This document shows positions 6,527 to 13,525 of a stretch of DNA of 24,082 nt, piece after piece (the first letter of the stretch is position 1; each line of letters opens with the position of its first letter). Under the pieces are notes generated by a model. It searched no databases, was not told the origin of the DNA, and saw only the letters and a list, made by a program, of their open reading frames with translations. A program made the position numbers and the translations under genes. The stretch lies in assembly GCA_964457405.1 (NCBI GenBank), contig CAYWEP010000009.1, positions 1 to 24,082 of the forward strand. The letters run 5' to 3'. The DNA comes from CAYWEP01 sp964457405 (GTDB taxonomy: Bacteria; Patescibacteriota; Microgenomatia; Levybacterales; UBA12049).

Positions 6527-7813
6527 TTAGGGGATGAAAGATTTTATGATGTCTATAATCCGTCTAAATATCTTACCGCCTCCGCCTGAAACTCTCGGCA
6601 TTGAAAGCCCGAAAGGCAATGATGATTTTGCCGGTTCTGTTTTTGCTCCATACATCGTAAGACCAATAACGGTCGCGTAGGCCGGATCTAACACTTCATC
6701 AATAATCCCTTTCATTCCCGTTGGCAATCCGACGCGCACGGGCATGGCAAGTATCCGCTTTGCCGAATCCTTTATGCCAACGGTTAAAGCGCCGCCGCCG
6801 GTGACGACTACACCGGCAGGCGTTTGTCCGCCAAAACCGCTTTTTTTAATCTCAAGACCCACCATGGTAAAAATCTCATTGAGTCTCGGCCGTATGATCC
6901 CATCAACGAGTGTTTTTTGTGACACTTTCCGAAGCTCCTCGGGGAGACTCAATGCTGTCAAATCAAGCTCATCAGTTGATTTATAGTCTCTTGTCACGTG
7001 TTCCTCGGGCTGAAGAATTTTTTTTGCAGGGCCTTGCGAGAGAAAAAGTTTTATTTTCTCAGCAGATTCAAGAGAAATTCGAAGTCCGATCGCCAGATCA
7101 TTGGTAATGTGCCGAGCGCCGATTGCCAGAACCGACGAGTAGGCAACCGACCCTTCTGTGTAAATAGATATATCCGTTGTCCCGGCGCCGATATCGACCA
7201 GCACGACACCCAATTCTTTTTCCGTGTCAGAAAGGACAGAAAGTGAGCTTGCGTACCCGTTGAAAACAAAATTATCAACGTCTACGCCCACCTCCGAAAT
7301 TGCTTTTTCAAGATTTCTGACAGAAATATTATTGGCGGTAATGATATGGGTGTCGACTTCAAGCCTGACTCCTGACATGCCGACCGGATCCTTAATCCCC
7401 TCCTGACCGTCGACAATATAGTTTCTTGGTAGGACATGAATTATCTCACGCGTTGATGGGAGCGAGACTGCCTTTGCAGCGTCAATAACCCGGAGAAGAT
7501 CGCTCTGTGTAATCTCACCGTTGGAGTTTGAAACAGCGACGACACCGCGTGAATTCTGACTCTCTATCTGACTCCCTCCAATTGATGCTATGATATGAGA
7601 AGCTGAATAGCCGGCCATCCGCTCTGCCGCTTCAAGCGACATATTGATCGCGGCAACCGATTCCTCTATATCAACAATCTGGCCTTTTTTTATGCCAGCG
7701 GATTTTACTTCGGAGACCCCAAGGACATTGACCGCATCGGTAACCTTTGCAATGACAGTGACAATCTTATATGTTCCGACGTCTATTCCGACGACTATCC
7801 TTTCATCACTCAT
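6527..7813 (-). CDS. ftsA: Cell division protein FtsA
   Basis: The actin-like protein that tethers FtsZ to the membrane, 428 residues. Phosphate-binding motif 1 is VGIDVGTYKI (8-17), motif 2 VDIGAGTTDIS (206-216) and the adenosine motif VVTGGGA (337-343). The SHS2/1C domain falls at about 85-165. After a linker at about 390-412 the protein ends in the amphipathic membrane-targeting helix GKIFRRIIDIIKSFIP (413-428). ATG at 7813 lies 2 nt after the ftsQ stop, so the two are translationally linked. FtsA contacts the FtsZ tail encoded by the next gene. All key residues are present and the length is normal. Confidence 0.97.
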   Translation of the reverse strand: MSDERIVVGIDVGTYKIVTVIAKVTDAVNVLGVSEVKSAGIKKGQIVDIEESVAAINMSLEAAERMAGYSASHIIASIGGSQIESQNSRGVVAVSNSNGEITQSDLLRVIDAAKAVSLPSTREIIHVLPRNYIVDGQEGIKDPVGMSGVRLEVDTHIITANNISVRNLEKAISEVGVDVDNFVFNGYASSLSVLSDTEKELGVVLVDIGAGTTDISIYTEGSVAYSSVLAIGARHITNDLAIGLRISLESAEKIKLFLSQGPAKKILQPEEHVTRDYKSTDELDLTALSLPEELRKVSQKTLVDGIIRPRLNEIFTMVGLEIKKSGFGGQTPAGVVVTGGGALTVGIKDSAKRILAMPVRVGLPTGMKGIIDEVLDPAYATVIGLTMYGAKTEPAKSSLPFGLSMPRVSGGGGKIFRRIIDIIKSFIP

Positions 7814-7815
7814 AC

Positions 7816-8250
7816 CTACTTAAACACAATCACAGGCTTATCAAAACGAAGGTCAAGCCGCGTGAATCGCTTATCTTCCATTGTAAGGCGCGGGAGGATT
7901 ACTTGTAAAGAGGAAACTTGTTCTTTAAGACCTCGTGTTTTGCTCATCAATATTTCTTCCCCGGTCCTCAATCGTATGATATATGCTGATTCTGAAGAAA
8001 TAGTGACGGACTCAAAGGCAATTCCCTTTTTTACCAAAGCACGCTCCAATTGCTTGGTTCCCGAATCTCCGAGCATCTCCAGTTGGCGGCTTCGCGGCTG
8101 CGGACTAACAAAAAGTTCCTTGTTTTGGCCAAAGATGATGTAGACGGTCACTGCCGAAGATATAATCAAGAAAAAAAGAAAAATGATAGAGATGAGAAAA
8201 AAAATTTTCCTTCCTCTCCGCTTTTTAATTGTCCGTCTGCTTTGCAACAT
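7816..8250 (-). CDS. ftsQ: Short FtsQ/DivIB-like division protein
   Basis: 144 residues from ATG at 8250. This start is chosen because GGAGGT lies 8 nt upstream; the longer frame from 8307 has no such site and runs deeper into murG. A basic N-terminus (SRRTIKKRRGRK) is followed by one membrane span (about 15-38), then about 105 residues outside the membrane. The C-terminal part (KEQVSSLQVILPRL, then RFTRLDLRFDKPVIVFK) fits the end of the FtsQ beta domain. Bacterial FtsQ is usually 250-280 residues with a POTRA domain after the membrane span. Here only about 50 residues lie between the span and the beta-like part, so a full POTRA domain seems to be missing. Position between murG and ftsA is the classical ftsQ place. 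It overlaps the murG end by 26 nt. Confidence 0.75.
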   Translation of the reverse strand: MLQSRRTIKKRRGRKIFFLISIIFLFFLIISSAVTVYIIFGQNKELFVSPQPRSRQLEMLGDSGTKQLERALVKKGIAFESVTISSESAYIIRLRTGEEILMSKTRGLKEQVSSLQVILPRLTMEDKRFTRLDLRFDKPVIVFK

Positions 8251-9343
8251 GAAGCACCACCTCCACGATAGTCCCTGCAGCTTTTTGTATGAGACCTGAT
8301 GCAGCATCTGCTTCCCTGGGGGGATTCGTTCTACGCTCCAGCATCTCCCCTATTGTACGGTAAAGAGATTCCGACGTAAGCGTTCCTTGTTCAACCATTT
8401 TTGCAAGGCCGATTTTCTGCAAAAATAAGGCATTCTTCCTTTGCTCATTTTTTTGAGAAAACGGTAAGGGAATAAGCAGTGCTGATTTTTCAAAATATAA
8501 AAGCTCCGTAACCGTATTCATACCCGATCTGCCGACCACGAGGTCTGCCTGCCGTAACAGAACACCGACATCATCAGATGAGACAAACTTTACTATCGTA
8601 TATCGACGTTGCTTTTTTTCTGTCAGATGTTTTTTCCTGTCCTTAAGCCGCTCATAATCAGCAAATTCTCTCGCGTCTCCCGTCTGGTGATAAACGACAT
8701 ACGTATCCAAAAGCTTCTCAATACACCCCTCTACCAAAATATTAATTGCATGCGACCCAAGACTCCCACCGGTAATGTACAAAAGCGGTAGATTCTCATT
8801 TGAAATTTGTCCAGCGGAGCTGGATCCCGCTTCGCGGGAAAATTTCCTAATAGGATTGCCTGTAAGAATCGTTTTTTCTTTCGGGAAAAACTTCCTTGAT
8901 GATTCCCAGGAGATACATATTTTTCTTGCAAATTTTGCTTCTATTCTATTTGCCAACCCTGCTTCAAGCGTCTGTTCATGAATAACAATCGGAATGTGTC
9001 GAAGATACGCCGCAAAAACAACGGGCAAAGAAAGATAGCTACCAAACGATAACACAACATCAGGATGTTGTGTTTTGAGAATTCTAAACGCTTGCACAAC
9101 CCCATTGGGAAACTTAAACAATGAGGGAAGTGTGTGCCTCGTCAACTTCCGTTGTAGTCGTCCAGTTGTTAGATGGAAAAACGAAATTCCCCGTTTGGTA
9201 ATCTCCCGATACTCGAGTGATACCGCCTCATCCCCTTCCAAGGCGTGTTTTCTGCCGATGAAAATAACTTCAACATCTTTAGGAAATGCATCGATACACG
9301 CAAGCGCAGGAGACAAATGACCACCGATAACCGCAACCTTCAT
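8225..9343 (-). CDS. murG: UDP-GlcNAc:lipid I N-acetylglucosaminyltransferase MurG
   Basis: Adds GlcNAc to lipid I on the inner membrane face to make lipid II; 372 residues, GT-B fold. N-domain motifs: IGGHLSPALA (6-15), a shortened form of the usual GGTGGH glycine loop; LSFGSYLSLP (98-107); HEQTLEAGLANR (122-133, usually HEQN). After GNPIR (162-166) the linker carries SREAGSSSAG (169-178), encoded exactly by the 30-bp double-hairpin element at 8810-8839. C-domain motifs: TGGSLGSHAIN (191-201), VVGRSGMNTVTEL (UDP-GlcNAc site) and PLPFSQKNEQRKNA. No Shine-Dalgarno is visible before ATG, which lies 6 nt after the stop of the unrecognised upstream gene. Directly downstream, ftsQ overlaps it. Confidence 0.95.
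   Translation of the reverse strand: MKVAVIGGHLSPALACIDAFPKDVEVIFIGRKHALEGDEAVSLEYREITKRGISFFHLTTGRLQRKLTRHTLPSLFKFPNGVVQAFRILKTQHPDVVLSFGSYLSLPVVFAAYLRHIPIVIHEQTLEAGLANRIEAKFARKICISWESSRKFFPKEKTILTGNPIRKFSREAGSSSAGQISNENLPLLYITGGSLGSHAINILVEGCIEKLLDTYVVYHQTGDAREFADYERLKDRKKHLTEKKQRRYTIVKFVSSDDVGVLLRQADLVVGRSGMNTVTELLYFEKSALLIPLPFSQKNEQRKNALFLQKIGLAKMVEQGTLTSESLYRTIGEMLERRTNPPREADAASGLIQKAAGTIVEVVLHVAKQTDN
8810..8839. repeat. 30-bp double-hairpin element inside murG
   Basis: Two abutting perfect 15-bp hairpins: TCCAGC-GGA-GCTGGA (8810-8824) and TCCCGC-TTC-GCGGGA (8825-8839), each with 6-bp arms and a 3-nt loop. On the coding strand it fills codons 169-178 of murG exactly. AAATTT occurs on both sides (8803-8808 and 8840-8845). 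The same architecture occurs in murE at 23129-23158. Confidence 0.85.
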
Positions 9344-9349
9344 AATAAA

Positions 9350-11326
9350 CTATTTATAAGGGTCAAACCGCGGATCAACCAATCCTGCACGGACCGCCGT
9401 ACATTCTTTTGTCCTGGCTGGTTTCATATCGCGTAATTTTATTAGTTCATTTGTTACATTACCAGATGCCAACGCGCCTGCTCGATCATTTCTCCCCGCT
9501 TTATGGTACTGCTGTCCCAGCTCTCCAACGTGTATCAACATTCTCCTCGCAATCAAGCTATAAGGTTTTTCCTCAAGCTTTTTACTACCTAACTCAACAA
9601 GAAATGCATCAAATGCTTCTTTGTTAAATGCTCCAGGCGCTGCTGTAAGATCTTGGAACCTCAGAAGCTCTTGAAACCATCCCTCTTTGTATGCTCCCAT
9701 TTGATCTTCAAAAGTAAAATGCTGAAGCACTTCAAATCCTCTTCGCTCAAGCCATGATAACGCTAGAACATAACTTGGCTCAATACCAATTTCCCCTTTT
9801 CCCATCATAGCTACAAGCTTATCATTAACATACCGTAAAGCTTGACCAAGCATTTCCCTTGACACTATTCCATTTTGCTTATTTTGCATTAGCTGACCTA
9901 ACCGTTGATTCAATTCTGTATCTCGCGTCTTTGGAAGCTCTTCTTCAAAAGGTGATGTATTCTCTACCAGGCGACGCAAAACAGTTATTGGCTTTATCTT
10001 CCCTCCATGATCATTAGTATGCCATCCATGCACTACCTCATCGACTTCCGTTTCATATAAAGATCTATCAATAAGCCGCTCGTTCGATCCCGACAGGTAA
10101 TCGGTTTTTTGCAGAACTGATAAAAGCGCCTGCTTATTACCAGTATCATAGTAATTCACCATTGCAGCAACAACATCATGAACATAAGGACGTTGATCAT
10201 GAATAAAATCCCGAAGAATTCCAAAAGGCGTTCGCAAAGTCAGCCCATCAAGCCTATTTTGTTCAAGCCTAGCTAAATTTGTTGTCGGAACTTCACGCAA
10301 AATCATAGTAAGAGCGCTGAGGTTTGCGGGGGTGATTCTCTGTGCATATGCATGACAGATAAAATCAGCAACGCCGAAGTCTCCTTTTCCCATTCCCCAA
10401 ATATTTCCTCCTCTTAATAAAATCTCGACATCGCTATCAGCTGCATGAAGCGCCGGCAGCAGTTTTGTTCCAAATCCATCCACAGCATCATCCGATAAAC
10501 CATGATTTGCTGTATATCTCGTTACTTCTTCAGCAAATTTTCTCATTGTCGCCCGATCTTCAAATGGTGAAACATTTTTAAAGAGCCGAAGCACTTTTCT
10601 CGTTTGTTCAGCATCATGGAAACCTAATCCTGCTCTCTGTGCGCCAAAAATGAATTTTTCGGCAGTCTCTCTATCATAATCTGCTGGCAAGGAATAGAGA
10701 TAACTATATGCCTCAGTGAATGCTTCAAAAAGTTGTTCAATCTCCTCAGTACTTCTTTTATCCGGTCTTGGAAAAATATGAGAACCTGATAACTCACGAA
10801 TGATCTCATGTAAACGCCCTACTCTCCATTTTACTTCGTCTTCATCAACATTCTGTAAAAACTCGTCCTTCCACCGTCTAGCGAGTGATACATAAACGCG
10901 AGCTTCATCTAATGAATCAGGGATTTCAGCTAAAAACAACATTTCTTCTACCATCAGCTCTGTATTCTTATGAGAAAGCTCGCGGCCCAATGAATGAAGA
11001 ACAGATATATACTCGCTTATATCCCCATCTGGTATTCGAGATTGCGCGACCTGATCAACAAGCTGCGTTTTGTTGTACCTGTAATTCCTACTTTTATCCC
11101 TTGCTTCCCACTTATCATCTTCACTGAAATCTGTTGCGTTTTTTCTATACCGTCGTGCAATCATTTCGTCGAAATAACCTTGTGATCTTGCAGGGAATAA
11201 GCCTTCAACGACTGGCTCTATAAGTCTTCTTCTTTGTTCAAGTTTTTGTAGAGCATCTTTTTGCCCCTGAGTTATATGAATATCATCGAAAGCATGACTG
11301 GTATCAGTTAAAATTGGTTCTATCAT
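9350..11326 (-). CDS. Unrecognised 658-residue soluble protein encoded between ftsW and murG
   Basis: I do not recognise this family. The protein has no membrane span and no signal peptide, is rich in charged residues, and looks almost wholly alpha-helical, so it is probably cytosolic. Landmarks: a basic Arg-rich region (31-34 and 59-84, with ARRYRKN and NYRYNKTQ), an acidic helical region (125-215), SPFEDRATMRKFAEEV (253-268), a Gly-rich turn LRGGNIWGMGKGDFG (304-318), VVHGWHTNDHGGKI (431-444), SPFEEELP (458-465), GQALRYVNDKLVAMMGKGEIG (494-514) and the end VDPRFDPYK. SPFE occurs twice, about 205 residues apart, which may hint at a distant internal duplication. It lies 15 nt after ftsW and ends 6 nt before murG, on the same strand, so it is expressed with the lipid II genes. 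A cytosolic scaffold or regulator role would fit but is guesswork. No clear Shine-Dalgarno precedes the ATG. Confidence 0.85.
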   Translation of the reverse strand: MIEPILTDTSHAFDDIHITQGQKDALQKLEQRRRLIEPVVEGLFPARSQGYFDEMIARRYRKNATDFSEDDKWEARDKSRNYRYNKTQLVDQVAQSRIPDGDISEYISVLHSLGRELSHKNTELMVEEMLFLAEIPDSLDEARVYVSLARRWKDEFLQNVDEDEVKWRVGRLHEIIRELSGSHIFPRPDKRSTEEIEQLFEAFTEAYSYLYSLPADYDRETAEKFIFGAQRAGLGFHDAEQTRKVLRLFKNVSPFEDRATMRKFAEEVTRYTANHGLSDDAVDGFGTKLLPALHAADSDVEILLRGGNIWGMGKGDFGVADFICHAYAQRITPANLSALTMILREVPTTNLARLEQNRLDGLTLRTPFGILRDFIHDQRPYVHDVVAAMVNYYDTGNKQALLSVLQKTDYLSGSNERLIDRSLYETEVDEVVHGWHTNDHGGKIKPITVLRRLVENTSPFEEELPKTRDTELNQRLGQLMQNKQNGIVSREMLGQALRYVNDKLVAMMGKGEIGIEPSYVLALSWLERRGFEVLQHFTFEDQMGAYKEGWFQELLRFQDLTAAPGAFNKEAFDAFLVELGSKKLEEKPYSLIARRMLIHVGELGQQYHKAGRNDRAGALASGNVTNELIKLRDMKPARTKECTAVRAGLVDPRFDPYK

Positions 11327-11341
11327 AAATATTTTCAGCTA

Positions 11342-12415
11342 TTATCGCGTATCTTTACACCTGGCGATACTTAAAAGTATACCAACTGACGCCAAATCAA
11401 CAACAAGCGCAGATCCTCCATAGGAAATAAACGGCAACGGTACACCGGTTAACGGCAAAAGTGCGGTCATCGCCGCTACATTAATCAGTATCTGAATACC
11501 CAAAAAGGATATTATCCCGCCTGCAAGCAATTTCCCGAACATATCTTTTGCGGTAGCCGCAATAGTAAATCCCCGCCAGATAAAAAGAATATAAAAGCCA
11601 AGCAATATCCCTGCCCCGAGAAATCCAAATTCTTCGGCGATGATAGGGAAAATAGAATCGGTAACATTTTCCGGCAAATATGCATACTTTTGTAATGAAT
11701 TACCAACCCCCAAACCGAATATTCCGCCGGACCCAAGAGCAATCAGTATTTGTTTTACGTGGTACGAAGAGCTGTCTAAGGATGTATCTATTGCAAAAAA
11801 TGCTCTCAAACGGCTTATCCTGTACGGCGCAACAAGGATAATAAGCATGCCACCCGCGAGCATCGCAGGAAGAAGCAAAAGAAAGTGAATGATGCTGCCT
11901 CCCGAGAAAAAGTACACCATGAGCGCTTCAAAAAGTATAATCGACGCTGTGCCCATGTCAGGCTGCAAGATAACAAGCAGGCAAACAAGTCCAAGGAGAA
12001 GCAAAAATGCAAAGAGTCTCCCTTTTTCCTTATGCGAAAACCATGCCGCAAGATAAATCGCGAGGCTTACTTTCACGAATTCCGCAGGTTGCAATGTCGT
12101 AAATCCGAGATTGATCCATCTATGCGCGCCCAACGCGCGGATACCGATTCCCGGAATAAAAACAAGAATAAGAAGAATAATTGCAGCAATAAGGAAGAGA
12201 AGCGCAAAGTTGTAGAGCTTTCGATAATTAAAATAGGAAAAGAAAAAAAGCGCGGCAAGCCCCAAAACCGCCCAGAGTATCTGATCTCTTATATAATGAT
12301 ATTTGTCCTGGAAGTCACGATATGCGATGAATGAAGATGCATCGTATACCATAAAAAGACCAAACAGCGTGAGGCAGAAAACGATACCGAGAAGGAAAAA
12401 ATCCATTTTTTTCAT
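11342..12415 (-). CDS. ftsW: SEDS peptidoglycan glycosyltransferase FtsW
   Basis: Polymerises lipid II at the division site together with a class B PBP; 357 residues, about ten membrane spans. Visible SEDS motifs: AHRWINLGFTTLQPAEFVKVSLAIYLAAWF (97-126), ILQPDMGTA (149-157), YLPENVTDSIFPIIAEEFGFLG (246-267, with the catalytic-type Asp253), and PLPFISYGGSALV near the C-terminus. Assignment to FtsW rather than RodA rests on position beside murG and mraY in a division cluster; sequence alone does not settle it. No murD gene lies between mraY and ftsW, unlike the classical order. The gap to mraY is 52 nt and AT-rich. The partner transpeptidase FtsI is not in the window. Confidence 0.93.
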   Translation of the reverse strand: MKKMDFFLLGIVFCLTLFGLFMVYDASSFIAYRDFQDKYHYIRDQILWAVLGLAALFFFSYFNYRKLYNFALLFLIAAIILLILVFIPGIGIRALGAHRWINLGFTTLQPAEFVKVSLAIYLAAWFSHKEKGRLFAFLLLLGLVCLLVILQPDMGTASIILFEALMVYFFSGGSIIHFLLLLPAMLAGGMLIILVAPYRISRLRAFFAIDTSLDSSSYHVKQILIALGSGGIFGLGVGNSLQKYAYLPENVTDSIFPIIAEEFGFLGAGILLGFYILFIWRGFTIAATAKDMFGKLLAGGIISFLGIQILINVAAMTALLPLTGVPLPFISYGGSALVVDLASVGILLSIARCKDTR

Positions 12416-12467
12416 ACCTATACTTTATTTTATACTAAACTCGAAAAGAATAATCACGAAGAATACA

Positions 12468-13481
12468 TCAGGTGATAAATGCGAGAAAAAGACCAAGAAT
12501 AGCAAAGAAAATACCGATAATCCATGCCCGCATCACGACCTTTGGCTCTTCCCAGCCCCGCTGTTGTAGCATCAAGTGGAGCGGTGCAACAGGAAGGATT
12601 TTTTTTCCCAAAAAATGCTTGCTTAATAATTGCAGAAGCGATGATCCGATCTCAAGCACAAACACTCCGCCGATAACGGCAAGTGCGAGTGCTTTTCCCG
12701 TCAGGAGACCGATAACGGCAAGTACCGCGCCAAGAGATAACGCGCCAACGTCTCCCAGCATGAGCCTCGCTTTGTAGGTATTAAAGTACAAAAAGGCAAT
12801 AATTGAGCCAAGAAGAATTGCGATAAAAATTCCCAGCGACTCGTCAAGCTGTTGACTTGTCGCAGAAATGACCAAAAAAGCAATGAGGCAAATCATGAGT
12901 AACCCTGTCGCAAGTCCGTCCAAACCGTCTGTTATATTGACCGCGTTGACAAAGGATACTATTACGAGTGCAGCAAAAGGGACAAAGAAAAACCCGATGC
13001 TTACCGGTCCGAATCCATGGACAAAAAGAAATGAATAGCCAAGCTGTGTATAAAAAACGAGAGCAATAATAAACGCCAGAATAAACTGAATAATAAATTT
13101 ATGCCGAAAGCGAAGGCCAAAAAACCCTGTTCTTCCACCGCTTAATTTTTTAAAGTCATCGTATAGCCCTAAAAGACCAAAACCGATGAATGAAAATAAA
13201 ATGACAAACAATTCCCATGCCTTTGTTTTGATACCAAGCATCCCATACGCCCACTGAGACAATACGACGACGACAAGGATAATGAGTATTCCCCCTCCCA
13301 TTGGCGTCCCGGCTTTCCAGCCATGGAATTTATCAAAAATTGGCGTACGTTTATTAAACAGGTCTTTTGTTTTTTGATTTGCCCGTTGCAGTTTGATTTT
13401 GTAGAGAAAATCGATAAATGGGATGAGTAGAACTCCTGTTATGAAGAAAGACAAAATCGCCAAACCTAAAATTGTTGCCAT
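12468..13481 (-). CDS. mraY: Phospho-MurNAc-pentapeptide translocase MraY
   Basis: Transfers phospho-MurNAc-pentapeptide to undecaprenyl phosphate to make lipid I; 337 residues, about ten membrane spans. Motifs: TPMGGG (59-64), GLYDDFKK (105-112, Asp108-Asp109), NAVNITDGLDGLA (179-191) and MLGDVGALSLG (241-251, Asp244). The last cytoplasmic motif reads PLHLMLQQRGWEEPKVVMRAW (300-320), where well-studied MraY proteins have three consecutive His (HHHYE...GWPEPRVVVRFW). One His is kept. This form may be normal in the lineage. ATG is preceded by AGGAG only 3 nt away, and by TATAAT 8 nt upstream. A 44-nt gap separates it from murF. Confidence 0.97.
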   Translation of the reverse strand: MATILGLAILSFFITGVLLIPFIDFLYKIKLQRANQKTKDLFNKRTPIFDKFHGWKAGTPMGGGILIILVVVVLSQWAYGMLGIKTKAWELFVILFSFIGFGLLGLYDDFKKLSGGRTGFFGLRFRHKFIIQFILAFIIALVFYTQLGYSFLFVHGFGPVSIGFFFVPFAALVIVSFVNAVNITDGLDGLATGLLMICLIAFLVISATSQQLDESLGIFIAILLGSIIAFLYFNTYKARLMLGDVGALSLGAVLAVIGLLTGKALALAVIGGVFVLEIGSSLLQLLSKHFLGKKILPVAPLHLMLQQRGWEEPKVVMRAWIIGIFFAILGLFLAFIT

Positions 13482-13489
13482 GGACTCCT

Positions 13490-13518
13490 ATTATACTCCT
13501 CAATAGACAGTATGTTCA
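13490..13518 (-). promoter_or_regulatory. Promoter-like site directly before mraY
   Basis: TGAACA (13518-13513), 17 nt, then perfect TATAAT (13495-13490). The box ends 8 nt before the mraY ATG, and those 8 nt read AGGAGTCC. Transcripts from here would be nearly leaderless, while read-through transcripts from murF would carry the AGGAG site. The murE start has the same spacing. Confidence 0.5.
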
Positions 13519-13525
13519 AATCAAT

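Noticed and set aside
8080..8101. A third double-hairpin element in ftsQ (GCGGCTTCGCGGC)
   Set aside because: The arms do not pair as two 6-3-6 hairpins; only the TTC core is shared.
8251..8307. Longer ftsQ frame starting at 8307
   Set aside because: GGAGGT lies 8 nt before the ATG at 8250, giving a natural basic N-terminus and membrane span; the longer form adds an unlikely sequence inside murG.
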